A stretch of 64,000 bases of DNA from Pseudomonas jessenii (GTDB lineage: Bacteria; Pseudomonadota; Gammaproteobacteria; Pseudomonadales; Pseudomonadaceae), in contig NZ_NIWT01000008.1 of assembly GCF_002236115.1 (NCBI RefSeq), positions 302,421 to 366,420 of the forward strand. The letters are read 5' to 3'. Made by a program: the position numbers and the translations under genes. The notes under the pieces were generated by a model. It had not been told where the DNA came from. It worked only from the letters and a program-made list of their open reading frames with translations, and did no database searches. Numbering within the stretch: the stretch's first letter is position 1; each line of letters starts with the position of its first letter. This document shows positions 25,180 to 35,463 of the stretch, in pieces.

Positions 25180-25574
25180 CCGCCATCGCGAGCAAGCTCG
25201 CTCCCACAGAAGAGCAGAGCAAAAGCAGGGCCCCGTACCCCCACGCTCTTCACCACTCATCAGGCCGAGCGTTAGCTCGCCTGCAGCTTTTGATCTTGAT
25301 CCACCCGCCCCCTCGGAAGGCTGAGTGGAGGTGTTTATCCGGGGATTGGCGCGCAGCGCCGTTCGACGCAGTCGAACTCATTGCATGTAGGTCGAAGCGA
25401 AGCCGACCGGAGGGCAATGCCCCCGGATGAATACCGCAGCGAAGGAACGCCGAGCCTCAGCGAGGGGCCGTACGTAAGGGGCGAGACTTTTTGGTTCCTT
25501 TTGTGTCGTTTGACAAAAGGGACTCGCCGTAAGGGCGAAACCATAAGCAGCCGTTACCGCAGCAATGGATATGT
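25180..25574. repeat. Long repeat, copy A (about 330 bp core plus REP junction)
   Basis: From CATCGCGAGCAAGCTCG and CCCACAGAAGAGCA through CATCAGGCCGAGCGTTAGC to GGATATGTAC this block matches 48995-49376 with only scattered differences. It contains a hairpin GGACTCGCC/GGGCGAAACC region and a minus-strand frame (ASPFCQTTQKEPKSLAPYVR) conserved in both copies. No ribosome site supports that frame, so I treat the block as a non-coding repeat. Confidence 0.8.
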
Positions 25575-25639
25575 ACACGGTCAACAAAAAGACAGGTCGG
25601 CTGTCAGGCCGCCTTCGCAAGCAATCCCGCTCCTGCGAT
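25575..25639. repeat. Degenerate REP unit
   Basis: The segment with GGTCGGCTGTCAGGCCGCC followed by TTCGCAAGCAATCCCGCTCC is one decayed copy of the roughly 70-bp unit found six times in tandem at 48588-49010. Confidence 0.6.
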
Positions 25640-26179
25640 TCAAGGCTGCAATGCCTGGGGCCCGGTGGACTGTTCTTTCGGCGGCCCGTCGGTACCTTCG
25701 AAGGAGACTTTCTCGGCCACAAACTGCCAATCCTTGTAGCTGGCCATGCCTTTGAAGTCCGCCCACTGGCTGGGAAAATTCTCTTGCTTGAGCGGCTTCT
25801 GCTCGGACGGGCAGTACACGCCGCTGATCCGCCCGTCAAAATCACGCATCAGCTCCCATTCGCCCCCTGTCATCGGCTCCGGGTACAACTGCCGCAGATG
25901 ATGCCTGGCCGACGGAAAACGCTCGTCCTGCAACAGGTCCTTGAGTTCTTTCGGATACTGGGCCATACCGGGCGAACTGCGGTAATAGCTGCGCAGCGCC
26001 TGGGCATATTGCGTACCGACCCAGAGCAACTGGTTTTCGCGATCGCGGCGCGCAGCGGTGGCCCACAACTCGCCGGCACTGGCCAGGCCCATGCCCAGCA
26101 CGACGACCAGAAACAACACGCCCAGGTAGGTGAAGCCGTCCTGGTTCGAAGGTTTACCACTCGGAATACAGGCTGCCAT
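25640..26179 (-). CDS. Type II secretion / pilus pseudopilin (large)
   Basis: A 179-aa pseudopilin. The type III signal sequence reads SNQDG-FTYLGVLFLVVVLGMG: cleavage after Gly precedes Phe, but Tyr-Leu replaces the usual Thr-Leu-[Ile/Leu]-Glu, and the Glu5 equivalent of mature pilins is replaced by Gly. This is characteristic of a minor, tip-type (GspK- or GspH-like) subunit. The rest is soluble, with ELWATAARRDRENQLLWVGTQYAQALRSYY. The ATG at 26179 follows GGAGG and overlaps the previous gene by 26 bp. Last gene of the minus-strand operon. Confidence 0.75.
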   Translation of the reverse strand: MAACIPSGKPSNQDGFTYLGVLFLVVVLGMGLASAGELWATAARRDRENQLLWVGTQYAQALRSYYRSSPGMAQYPKELKDLLQDERFPSARHHLRQLYPEPMTGGEWELMRDFDGRISGVYCPSEQKPLKQENFPSQWADFKGMASYKDWQFVAEKVSFEGTDGPPKEQSTGPQALQP

Positions 26180-26528
26180 CACGCGCCCTCCCGCTGGCCC
26201 CACTCTTGATATCAGCCACCCCGCCCGCCACGCCATCCGGTGGCGCGACAATGACCCAGGTGTCCTTGCGCTCGGCAATCGGGTCCAGCGGCTGGTTGCG
26301 CAGGTAGCGCAGTTCGACCAGCTGTTCGATGGAATCGGGATAACGCCCGGTGTCTCCATAGTAATGATCCAGCGCCTCGCGCATGGACGACAGGCTCTGA
26401 TGCAAGGTGGTCTCTTTGGAAGCTTCCAGGCTGCTGAAGTAGCGTGGCAAGGCGATCGTCATCAGGGTCGCGATGATTGCCATGACCACCATCAGTTCAA
26501 TCAGGGTAAAGCCCTTTTGCCGACTCAT
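26154..26528 (-). CDS. Type II secretion pseudopilin (GspG-like)
   Basis: A 124-aa pseudopilin from the ATG at 26528 (MSRQKG-FTLIELMVVMAIIATLM). Prepilin peptidase would cut after Gly6, and the mature protein has Phe1 and the conserved Glu5. The soluble domain ends with LRNQPLDPIAERKDTWVIV, the major-pseudopilin C-terminal pattern in which a calcium loop is usual. A second GspG-like protein at 37740 lies in a different operon. It overlaps the following gene by 26 bp. Confidence 0.82.
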   Translation of the reverse strand: MSRQKGFTLIELMVVMAIIATLMTIALPRYFSSLEASKETTLHQSLSSMREALDHYYGDTGRYPDSIEQLVELRYLRNQPLDPIAERKDTWVIVAPPDGVAGGVADIKSGASGRARDGSLYSEW

Positions 26529-26532
26529 ATGC

Positions 26533-27006
26533 TCACCACTCTCGGTAGGCGATGCCATTGAGGCCCTTGCCGCGGGCCTTGGAGTAAACGTCAAAGACGT
26601 CCTGGCCCTCGCGCGGGTTCTCAGCCGAACTGTCATAGGAACGCAGGCCCCAGCCGCCCTCGTCGTCACGCTTGACGGCTGCCAGCGGGTCACGGGGGAT
26701 ACGCCGCAGGAAGTAGAACTTGGCGCCCTTTGCGCTGCGCGTGTCACGCACACCCTCGACCAGTACTTGCAGGTTCGGCGGGTAGCCGCTGCTGTCGAGC
26801 GACTTCTCGATGTAGCCCGCGTCGAAGGCTTGTTTGTAAGCGTCGATGGCATCGCGGATCTGGTACAGCGCGGTTCGCAGGTCCTGCTCTTTGCCCCGAC
26901 GCACCACGGTCTCGGTCAGCGGTGCGGCCATGCCGGCCAGCAGGCCGACCAGGGCGAGCGTCACCACGACTTCGACCAGGGTAAAACCGCGTTGCGAGGC
27001 GTTCAT
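26533..27006 (-). CDS. Type II secretion pseudopilin
   Basis: A 157-aa pseudopilin from the ATG at 27006 (MNASQRG-FTLVEVVVTLALVGLLAGM). Cleavage after Gly7 leaves Phe1 and Glu5. The soluble part has QDLRTALYQIRDAIDAYKQAFDAG followed by FLRRIPRDPLAAVKRDDEGGWGLRSY, again like a GspG C-terminal fold but longer. It starts only 4 bp after the stop of the next pseudopilin's partner and three bases before the secretin stop, so all are in one operon. Confidence 0.82.
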   Translation of the reverse strand: MNASQRGFTLVEVVVTLALVGLLAGMAAPLTETVVRRGKEQDLRTALYQIRDAIDAYKQAFDAGYIEKSLDSSGYPPNLQVLVEGVRDTRSAKGAKFYFLRRIPRDPLAAVKRDDEGGWGLRSYDSSAENPREGQDVFDVYSKARGKGLNGIAYREW

Positions 27007-27008
27007 GA

Positions 27009-28835
27009 TCAAGGCTTCCCGACGGTAACGGTAGTGGCGATCGGGGCGGTCATGGGGTTGACCTGAACCGTGGTGCTCATCGAACGGTCCGGTGCCTGGA
27101 TGTGCATGCTGGTTTCGGTACCGGTCGGGAATTCCATGTCCGACGGACTCTGGTACGGCAGATTGCGCACGATCCGCGGGGTGATCGACAGCACCAGTTC
27201 GGATTTGATGACGTCGTCCCTGTTGCTGCCGAATAGGCGACCCAGGCCGGGAATGTCGCCAAGGCCGGGAATCTTGTTGCCGGTGGCGCCGTGGTCGTCG
27301 CGCACCAGACCGGCGAGGATCTGGGTTTCGCCGTCATGCAGACGCAAGGTGGTCTGGGCGTTGCGGGTATCGACCTGGACCGGAATGGTGCCCTGAGCGG
27401 TCGGTGTCAGCGGCGTGGCGTTACTGACTTCCAGCGCGATCTTGATCGCCACTTCGTTGTTCAGGTGCACGATGGGCTGCACTTCGAGCTTCAGACCGAC
27501 GTCGAGGTAGGTCACGCTTTCGGTGATCACCGGGCCCTGGGTCGAAGGCACCGAGGTGGCGCTGATGATCGGCACGCGCTGACCGATGTGGATGCGCGCC
27601 TGCTCGCGGTTGCTGACCCGAATCACGGGGCTGGCCAGGGTATTGATGTCCTTGTCCTGGGCATTGATCTTGGCCTGGGGCGATGGCGAGATCGTGATGC
27701 GGCCGGAGTTGATGCCCTTGAGCTGATCGAGAAGGGTCACCGCCGATCCGTCGCTGTTGACCACGCCGAAGGTGTTGGGCCATTGCAGGCCAAGGTCGAG
27801 AATGCGCTGGCGGGCGACTTCCATCACTTCCACTTCCAGCACCACTTCCGGGTTGGACTGATCCTGCGATTGCAGGAGTTTTTCCGCCATGCGCACAGCG
27901 TCACCGGTATCGCGCATGGTCAGGGTGTTGAGGCGCTCATCGACGAACACGTCGCGGGTCTTGAGCATGGTCTTGATCATGTTCAACGCCGTGTTGGCAT
28001 CGATGCTGGTCAGGTAGAAGGTGCGCATCACCAACTCCTGGTAATCCTTGAGTTTCTGCGGCGAGTCCGGGTAGATCAGCACGGTGTTTTCATTGACCAC
28101 TTTCTGATGCAGCTGGTTCTGTTGCAGCAGCAGATCCACGGCGTCTTCGATACGCACGTCACGTACGAAGATCGTGGCTTTCATGTCCGGGCGCAGGTCC
28201 TTGTCGAAGATGAAGTTCAGGCCGGCGACCTGAGACAGCACTTCGAAAATGGTCTTGAGGTTGGCATCGCGAAACTCCAGGGTCACCGGCCGGTCAAGGC
28301 GCGTGCGCAGTTGTGGGTACTGCACCACGTTGCGGCTCTGCACCAGGCGGATGCTGCCTTGCAGTTCCAGGGCGCCTTCGTTCTTCGGGTCCAGTTCGAG
28401 AATCTGTCTGACCTGGCGGTCGGCACCATAGATGTCACCGCGACGCAGGTCGCCACGGGCCAGTTCGAGTTTCTCATCCATGCTGCGCAGGTAGTCGAGC
28501 TGGCGCAGGGAATCCTGGGCACGACGGTTGTTCGGTTCGATGTTCAAGACCCGGCTGTAAGTCATGCGGGCCCCGGCGAAATTACGCTGGGTGCGGTCCA
28601 TGTCGGCCTGGGTCAGCAGCGCCGTCACGGCGCGGGCCCGTCCGCTGTTGAGAGCCATGTGCAGTTCGGTATCGCGAGGGTTTTCCCGCAATCCCTCTTC
28701 GATGCGCGCCAGACCGGCTTCATATTGGCCCGATTCGATCAGGGCCGAAGCTTCATCCCTGGCAACCTGCGCCGAACTGCATGCGGCCAGCCCCGCGCAG
28801 AGACAAAGGCTCATCAGCAAACGGGATTTGTTCAT
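27009..28835 (-). CDS. Secretin with N-terminal TPR repeats (GspD/PilQ/MshL-like)
   Basis: A 608-aa outer-membrane secretin lipoprotein. The signal peptide ends in LAAC (Cys19). Residues 25-165 are TPR-like (ALIESGQYEAGLARIEEGLRENP and following). An N-domain (LDRPVTLEFRDANLKTIFEVL) comes next, then a NolW-type domain and the secretin channel (VPIISATSVPSTQGPVITESVTY near 410; GETQILAGLVRDDHGATGNKIPGLGDIPGLGRLFG near 530). A fused TPR is not typical of classical GspD, and the lipid anchor may replace a pilotin. The ATG at 28835 overlaps the upstream gene by four bases. Confidence 0.88.
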   Translation of the reverse strand: MNKSRLLMSLCLCAGLAACSSAQVARDEASALIESGQYEAGLARIEEGLRENPRDTELHMALNSGRARAVTALLTQADMDRTQRNFAGARMTYSRVLNIEPNNRRAQDSLRQLDYLRSMDEKLELARGDLRRGDIYGADRQVRQILELDPKNEGALELQGSIRLVQSRNVVQYPQLRTRLDRPVTLEFRDANLKTIFEVLSQVAGLNFIFDKDLRPDMKATIFVRDVRIEDAVDLLLQQNQLHQKVVNENTVLIYPDSPQKLKDYQELVMRTFYLTSIDANTALNMIKTMLKTRDVFVDERLNTLTMRDTGDAVRMAEKLLQSQDQSNPEVVLEVEVMEVARQRILDLGLQWPNTFGVVNSDGSAVTLLDQLKGINSGRITISPSPQAKINAQDKDINTLASPVIRVSNREQARIHIGQRVPIISATSVPSTQGPVITESVTYLDVGLKLEVQPIVHLNNEVAIKIALEVSNATPLTPTAQGTIPVQVDTRNAQTTLRLHDGETQILAGLVRDDHGATGNKIPGLGDIPGLGRLFGSNRDDVIKSELVLSITPRIVRNLPYQSPSDMEFPTGTETSMHIQAPDRSMSTTVQVNPMTAPIATTVTVGKP

Positions 28836-29353
28836 TCCGTACTCCCCACAGACAAGGTCTGCGCCAAATGCAGAGGCAGGTAGACCAGGCTCAGTTCCTT
28901 ATCGGAAATCCGCTCGATCCGCCAGGTTTCGTCGATGACATCCCCTTTGCGCACGACGTATATTTTTTCGCCGCTCTGCAAAAACACCTGCAGATCGGAA
29001 CGGTCATCCAGCCTGCCGACAAACTGGAAGGGCAACGGTGGTGCAGTGGGGACTTGCACCACAGGAGTAACGACTACCGGTTGTTCAGTGACGGTGCCAA
29101 GGGCCGGCGCCGCTATCCAGCTACGGGCGGCGAACAGGTCTCCTGCCGGGCTCAGGTCCTTGATCGGCGCCAGCGCAGCGGCGCTCGATGCAGCCGTCGA
29201 TGCGCCAGGGGTCTTGCCCTTGGCTGGCGTAGCCACGGTGGCCACCGCAAGGTCGCTGTCGCCGGCCTGATTGAAGTATTCGGGGAGCCAGGCGAGCGCT
29301 GCCGCTACACCGAAGAACGCCACCCAACCCGACACTCGTTTGGTATTCATCAT
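28832..29353 (-). CDS. PilP/GspC/MshK-like inner-membrane linker
   Basis: A 173-aa protein with one N-terminal membrane helix (VAFFGVAAALAWLPEYF), a long Ala/Pro/Thr-rich linker, and a small C-terminal beta domain (PFQFVGRLDDRSDLQVFLQSGEKIYVVRKGDVIDETWRIERI). This is the homology-region type domain that contacts the secretin N-domains in GspC and PilP. Its gene position, between the PilO-like gene and the secretin, supports the role. It overlaps both neighbours by four bases. Confidence 0.75.
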   Translation of the reverse strand: MMNTKRVSGWVAFFGVAAALAWLPEYFNQAGDSDLAVATVATPAKGKTPGASTAASSAAALAPIKDLSPAGDLFAARSWIAAPALGTVTEQPVVVTPVVQVPTAPPLPFQFVGRLDDRSDLQVFLQSGEKIYVVRKGDVIDETWRIERISDKELSLVYLPLHLAQTLSVGSTE

Positions 29354-29898
29354 GACCTCGACAGGTAAAGGGTCATGCGGATCCGCCCGGTCAGGTCGGT
29401 ATCGGCGATGTTCTTGCGCTGTAGCTCCACATCCTCGAGCACCACCGCCGGCAACTGGCCGAGCAAGGCGTGCAGGAAACGCCTCAGTTGCGGATAGCTG
29501 CCACGTACCGGCAGCAGAATCTGATAACGGGCCAGGTGGGTCTTGGGGTCCACGCCCAGGGAGTACTCACCCCGGGACAAGGTGATGCGTTCCTGGGCGG
29601 CCAGGGCGTAGATCTTGTCGATGGCCACGGTGGCCTGGGGCTGGGACGGCAACTTGCTGCGAAAATCGTCGAGCTGGCGCTGCGGCACCACCGGCGCGGC
29701 CACGCTGCCGTCTTCGACCTTGGCCAGGTACTCGGTGGCTTCGCGAGTTTGCTGGCTGAGACTTTGCAGCGACTCCCAGTTCGGCAGCAACCCCACCAGG
29801 CCATAGCTCAGCGCCAGCACCAGCATGGCCATCCCTGCCAGCCCCGGAACGCCCAGGCCTTGCAGGTATTCGTGGACGATCAATTTATGGATTTGCAT
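29350..29898 (-). CDS. PilO/GspM/MshJ-like assembly protein
   Basis: A 182-aa bitopic membrane protein. After a short cytoplasmic N-terminus a membrane helix follows (LAGMAMLVLALSYGLVGLLP), then a coiled coil and a ferredoxin-like domain (ATVAIDKIYALAAQERITLSRGEY ... RYQILLPVRGSYPQLRRFLHALL), as in PilO and MshJ. It would form the inner-membrane platform with the PilN-like protein. The ATG at 29898 follows GGAGA and overlaps the end of the PilN-like gene by 14 bp. Confidence 0.78.
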   Translation of the reverse strand: MQIHKLIVHEYLQGLGVPGLAGMAMLVLALSYGLVGLLPNWESLQSLSQQTREATEYLAKVEDGSVAAPVVPQRQLDDFRSKLPSQPQATVAIDKIYALAAQERITLSRGEYSLGVDPKTHLARYQILLPVRGSYPQLRRFLHALLGQLPAVVLEDVELQRKNIADTDLTGRIRMTLYLSRS

Positions 29899-30430
29899 CG
29901 CCGATCTCCCAGGTAGCCGACAGGTTGAACTGCACCGGGTGTTCCGGCACGTTGGCGACAATTTCGTGGCTCAGCAGCGATACGTCGGACAGCTCGTCGC
30001 TGGCTTCGAGACGGCGGTGGAAATCGAGCATGGCGTCCAGGTCCAGCGCCTCGGCGCTGATCCGCACCTGACCCTTGCGGGCGTCCGGGGTCAGGGTCAG
30101 CAGGGCAATGTTGTCCCGTGGCATGGCTTCGAGGGTGGCGAACAGGCGTTCCCAAGGGCGGCGCAACTGCTGGGAGACCTTGCGCATTTCCGCCAGGTTA
30201 TGCGCCTGCTCGCGAATTTGCGCCGGGGTCAGGCTGAGCTTGCCGCCGGTATCGCCGGTGAGCACTCGCTGTGTGATTTGCAGATGACCTTGCTGTTGTT
30301 CGGCCTCGTGGCTCAGGTGCTGCTGCACCAGCAGGCAGGTCAGTGTCAGCACCACGCCACCGGCCAGCAGGCTCCAGCCCAAAGGGCCTGCACGGCGGCG
30401 CGGCTGAAAGTCGAGCATCAGGGGGCGCAT
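29885..30430 (-). CDS. PilN-like assembly protein
   Basis: A 181-aa bitopic protein beginning MRPLMLDFQPRRRAGPLGWS. The basic N-terminal segment is where PilN contacts PilM. One membrane helix (WSLLAGGVVLTLTCLLV) follows, then a coiled coil and a periplasmic domain (QVRISAEALDLDAMLDFHRRLEAS). It lies between the PilM-like and PilO-like genes, as in type IV pilus operons, and overlaps the next gene by 14 bp. Identity rests mainly on layout and order. Confidence 0.75.
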   Translation of the reverse strand: MRPLMLDFQPRRRAGPLGWSLLAGGVVLTLTCLLVQQHLSHEAEQQQGHLQITQRVLTGDTGGKLSLTPAQIREQAHNLAEMRKVSQQLRRPWERLFATLEAMPRDNIALLTLTPDARKGQVRISAEALDLDAMLDFHRRLEASDELSDVSLLSHEIVANVPEHPVQFNLSATWEIGDANP

Positions 30431-30431
30431 G

Positions 30432-31215
30432 TCAGGCCACCGCCCGAGACATGAGGTACAGGCAATCGCGTACGGCTGTCCGGTCTTCTTCGAGGGTGCG
30501 CAGATGCACACCAGGCACGTCAGGAGGCGAATCGATGCGCGCCGGTGCATGCAGGTAGACATTCAACGGCCGTTCACTGCTCGAAGCCTGCAACTGGTGT
30601 TCACGACCGATCAACGCGGTCAGCGCCGCATCGCTGTCGCTGCTGCCCACCGATCGCACCGAGGTCCAGCGCCCTTCCCTGGCCAGCAGCAACACGCTGC
30701 GCACCGGTTCGGCGACCACGAACAGGAAATCCCCGGCCTCAAAGCTTTTATCGAAATGGTTGAACGCCGTCATCAGGTACGGCTGCACCGAACGCAAGCG
30801 CAAACCGCGAGCCCTGACCAGGGCGCGCAGGCGTTCGAGCAAGTCCTGTGGCAGCGCGGTGGCGATGCGGTCGTAACCGGCGGGTTCGGCCGACAGCACC
30901 AGGCTCCAGGGTTGTGTCGGGGCACCGTAGAGGTCTTCGAAACACAGTTGGGCGAAGCCGAGCAATTCGGCCGGGCTACTGATCTGCTCACTCCAGGGCA
31001 CCAGGCAATAGCGACTGAAGTGCCCGGAGATCACCACCGTCAGTTCCGCCCTGGCAACGGTGTGTTCGGCCAACAAACGGTCGAGGGTATCGAGGGCCAC
31101 CGTCCAGGCCTGGAAGCCTTCGTCAATGTAGCCGACGCTGCCCAGCCAGTGGGTTGCAGCGCCTTGCCGCTGCCCCAGGCCAACACCGCTTGCGCCGAGC
31201 ACGGCGACAAATTGC

Positions 31216-31235
<20 letters not shown>
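30432..31235 (-). CDS. PilM/MshI-like cytoplasmic actin-fold protein
   Basis: A 267-aa protein with a GTG start at 31235, chosen because GAGGAGAT lies seven bases upstream; the gene then overlaps the end of gspE by 20 bp. It has the layout of PilM/MshI/GspL-N proteins (SREQFVAVLGASGVGLG, later AAGYDRIATALPQDLLERLRALVRARG and FLFVVAEPVRSVLLLAREG) but lacks an obvious full nucleotide-binding set. It is truncated compared with PilM (about 350 aa), as is MshI. It would join the ATPase to the PilN-like protein. Confidence 0.72.
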
Positions 31236-32922
<1,687 letters not shown>

Positions 32923-33005
32923 GGCTTGCTCTCCTACGCCCGGGGCTTTGGGCCCTGTCGGCGCGGCGAGCCATTCGGCGGAGGCCGGAACGTCTTGTCG
33001 CGCCA

Positions 33006-33539
33006 CTACTCCCCGGTGAGCAACTGTTCGTCGTCTGGCGCCTTGGAGGCCGATGTATTTTTTCGGCGATCTGCCAGCACCCAGCTACCGTCGTACAACT
33101 GCAGCGGGAAACTCTCGGTCCTGCTCTGGCGTCGTTCGACAAAGCCTTCGGAAGTGCTCACCCCCACTTTGGGTTCGCGTTGCCTGCCCAGAAGATCAAG
33201 CACGGCACGGGCCAATTCCGCCAATGGAAACGGTTTGAACAGGATATGGCTGACGCCCAGTTGCCGGGCCCGCTCGCAAACCTCTGCGGTTGGATGCCCT
33301 GTGATCAGCACGAAATGACACTTCCTGTTCTGGCGGACGGCATCGAGCACCTGAAAGCCTTCCATATCGGGCAAGCGGTAATCGAACACCATCACATCGG
33401 GCGCGAAATCATCGGCTTCAGCGATTCCTTTCGCACCGTCGTGGGCAATCCGGACTTCCAGTGCTTGCGCCTGCAGGTAACCCTGGAGGTTCTCCGCCAG
33501 CAACTGTTCGTCATCAACAACCAGTACTTTATTCAACAA
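33006..33539 (-). CDS. Single-domain response regulator (receiver), first gene of the secretion operon
   Basis: A 177-aa protein with a CheY-like receiver domain over residues 1-120: phosphate acceptor D53 (VFDYRLPDMEGF), acidic pair D9-D10, switch Thr in LITGHP, and Lys in LFKPFPL. The remaining ~55 residues have no DNA-binding or enzyme domain. The start is a TTG at 33539, decided by AAGGAG six bases upstream; a second TTG follows. It has no cognate kinase gene here, so it is an orphan in this window. Its stop overlaps the alternative GTG start of gspE. Confidence 0.85.
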   Translation of the reverse strand: MLNKVLVVDDEQLLAENLQGYLQAQALEVRIAHDGAKGIAEADDFAPDVMVFDYRLPDMEGFQVLDAVRQNRKCHFVLITGHPTAEVCERARQLGVSHILFKPFPLAELARAVLDLLGRQREPKVGVSTSEGFVERRQSRTESFPLQLYDGSWVLADRRKNTSASKAPDDEQLLTGE

Positions 33540-33607
33540 GGTGGACTCCTTGAAACCGCAGGTCCGGATTTTGAACCTGACGGAGTGCGCGTCCTGACAG
33601 GACTAAC

Positions 33608-33622
33608 GCACACTTCATGCCA
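33608..33622 (-). promoter_or_regulatory. Sigma54-type promoter for the secretion operon
   Basis: On the minus strand TGGCATGAAGTGTGC gives GG and GC exactly at the -24/-12 spacing of sigma54 promoters (consensus TGGCAC-N5-TTGC), differing at two positions. The predicted start is near 33597, about 60 nt before the TTG start of the receiver gene. Confidence 0.55.
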
Positions 33623-33696
33623 GGCTGGGCACCGGTAATTTGAGGACTTCATGTCCTTGAATTTAAAAAACAATGCCTTTTCGTAGCGCAGTTCCA

Positions 33697-33759
33697 TCCC
33701 CCAAAAACGGGGAAAGCGACGTGATTGGCACTGGACTTTTCCCCCCACTGTTGGGGAAA
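33697..33759. promoter_or_regulatory. Paired TTCCCC/GGGGAA palindromes (possible enhancer sites)
   Basis: Two inverted repeats, TCCCCC-AAAAAC-GGGGAAA (33697-33715) and TTTCCCC around CCACTG to TTGGGGAAA (33738-33759), lie 75-150 bp upstream of the sigma54-type promoter at 33608. The same core recurs at 36851-36923 and near 37565-37580. Confidence 0.5.
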
Positions 33760-33903
33760 CCCCCTATTGATCGGCAATCCGTTCGATTCGATTGCGCGAG
33801 CGCAATGGCGCCGACGCCCTCATCCCGGTTAAGCGTAGCCCTGCGGTTTCGCCAGTGGAAGCGTCTGCACCGGGCGGTATCGAGTTTCATGATCGGCCTC
33901 CAG
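33760..33903. other. Short gap between operator sites and the fusion gene
   Basis: No gene or repeat is seen in this gap. It ends at the stop codon of the cytochrome c-binding protein fusion. Confidence 0.5.
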
Positions 33904-35454
33904 TCAGGGCGTGGCAGCAATGGGTTTATAGGGCGCGACAAGATAGAAACGCTGGTCCGGCAGATCCACCGTGACGATATGGGCACCGCTCAAGCCCAGG
34001 CGCCGGCCCGGACCAAAACTGATCAGCGGTGTCAGCCCGGTATCGAAGTCACGCAAGCCTTCCAGGGCCCTGACCAGCTTCTCGCGACTGGCATTGCGCC
34101 CGGCCTGCTTCATGCCTTCGCTGAGCAGCATCATCGAACTGAACGCGCCCACTTGCAGCACCGCATGCTGGCCACCGAGGCCCTGGTGTTCGCGCAACTG
34201 GGTCAAGGCCAGGCGCCCGGCCTGGGTCCAGTCGCTTGGCACGAACGGATAGGCCAGGAATACCCGTCGGGAAAATCCGCTGGGCACCTGCATCAGATTG
34301 CCCGCCACCTGGTTCGAGGCGGCGAACAGGTAAGGCACCTGCCCCGCCGTTTGCAAGCGCTCGGCCAGACGACTGAAGCCGCTGCTGCTGCCCAGGTAAA
34401 ACACCGAACGCGACCCCAAGGGAAAATCATCCCCGGCCGGGTCATAGGCTTGCAGGCGCACCTTTTGCCAGGCGTGCCCCTGCAAGTACTTGCTGAGTTC
34501 CTGCGCCGCCAGCCGTTGGCCGGGTTCGTCCGGATAGGCGATCAGCGTCGGCCCCTGAAGCACCCGCAGGCTCGCACTGGCGTAGTTGGCCAGGGCGATC
34601 AATTGGTCGCGAAGGCCCGGCAGTGGCTCGAATATCTGCGGGCTGGTGTGGAGCGTGCCCTGCAAGGACAGCGGCCCGATCAGGGGAATGCCGGCCTGTT
34701 CCAGACGCATGGCGAAGTTCAGGTCCAATGCCGGCGCCATCGGTGCGATCAGGGCAAACACCTGCTCTTCATTGATCAACCGGTCCAGCGCCTTTTCGGC
34801 ACTGGCGCGGTCGGCGCCGGGGTCGAGGATGGTCAGGCGCAACTGCCGGCCATGAATTCCTCCCGCCTCGTTGATGCGCGCCACGCAGCCATTGAGCACC
34901 GCCGCCACCGTGATGCCCTCTTCGCCCAAGGGGCCGGAACCCGGCAACAACGTACCCAGGTGCAGACTGTCGGGGGCCAGTCCCGGAACGCGGTCTTCGG
35001 CCAGGTGTTTGAGGTACGCCGTGAGGTTGCGTTGATCGATCATCGACAACACGAACCGTGGCATCGTCGGATCGAGCCGATTGTTGCCCGGGTCGCGCCC
35101 CTCCTGCACCGCCCGCGCCAGGGTGATTTCGCTGTAGGCCGGATAACTGCGGCCGTTGATGTGCTGCTGGCCTTGACTGCTGGCCAGTCGAGACCAGCGC
35201 AGGTCCGGCGGTCGCACCTCGCCTTCCGGGCGCCCGAGGCCATCCTCGCCATGACAATTGGCGCACGGCACGCGGGTGGCCGGCAGCAGCACGCCCGCTG
35301 CGCCGACCCGGACCATGATCGGTTCGCCGCTGGCCGACACGCCTTCGTGGTACAACCGTTTACCGGCACTTTCGCTGAGACTCAGCGGCAGCGCCTGGGC
35401 GGTGAGCGCGATGCTGCCGAAGAGCAGCAGGCCAAGGACGAGGGCAGTATTCAT
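33904..35454 (-). CDS. Cytochrome c / periplasmic ligand-binding protein fusion
   Basis: A 516-aa exported protein with two parts. After a signal peptide (LVLGLLLFGSIALTAQALPLS), a class I cytochrome c domain carries one haem site C64-A-N-C67-H68. From about residue 155 a Peripla_BP_6/branched-chain amino-acid-type binding fold follows (GLGEEGITVAAVLNGCVARINEAGGIHGRQLRLTILDPG, the hallmark start). No permease or ATPase gene is adjacent, so it is not a normal ABC binding protein. It may sense a ligand and pass electrons. Last gene of the SCO operon, 9 bp after the SCO-like gene. Confidence 0.8.
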   Translation of the reverse strand: MNTALVLGLLLFGSIALTAQALPLSLSESAGKRLYHEGVSASGEPIMVRVGAAGVLLPATRVPCANCHGEDGLGRPEGEVRPPDLRWSRLASSQGQQHINGRSYPAYSEITLARAVQEGRDPGNNRLDPTMPRFVLSMIDQRNLTAYLKHLAEDRVPGLAPDSLHLGTLLPGSGPLGEEGITVAAVLNGCVARINEAGGIHGRQLRLTILDPGADRASAEKALDRLINEEQVFALIAPMAPALDLNFAMRLEQAGIPLIGPLSLQGTLHTSPQIFEPLPGLRDQLIALANYASASLRVLQGPTLIAYPDEPGQRLAAQELSKYLQGHAWQKVRLQAYDPAGDDFPLGSRSVFYLGSSSGFSRLAERLQTAGQVPYLFAASNQVAGNLMQVPSGFSRRVFLAYPFVPSDWTQAGRLALTQLREHQGLGGQHAVLQVGAFSSMMLLSEGMKQAGRNASREKLVRALEGLRDFDTGLTPLISFGPGRRLGLSGAHIVTVDLPDQRFYLVAPYKPIAATP

Positions 35455-35463
35455 GGCCGTGGC

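Noticed and set aside
25378..25845. 155-aa minus-strand frame through the 330-bp repeat
   Set aside because: It joins the repeat with the antisense of another gene end; only the SPFCQTTQKEPKS part is shared with copy B, and no ribosome site supports it.
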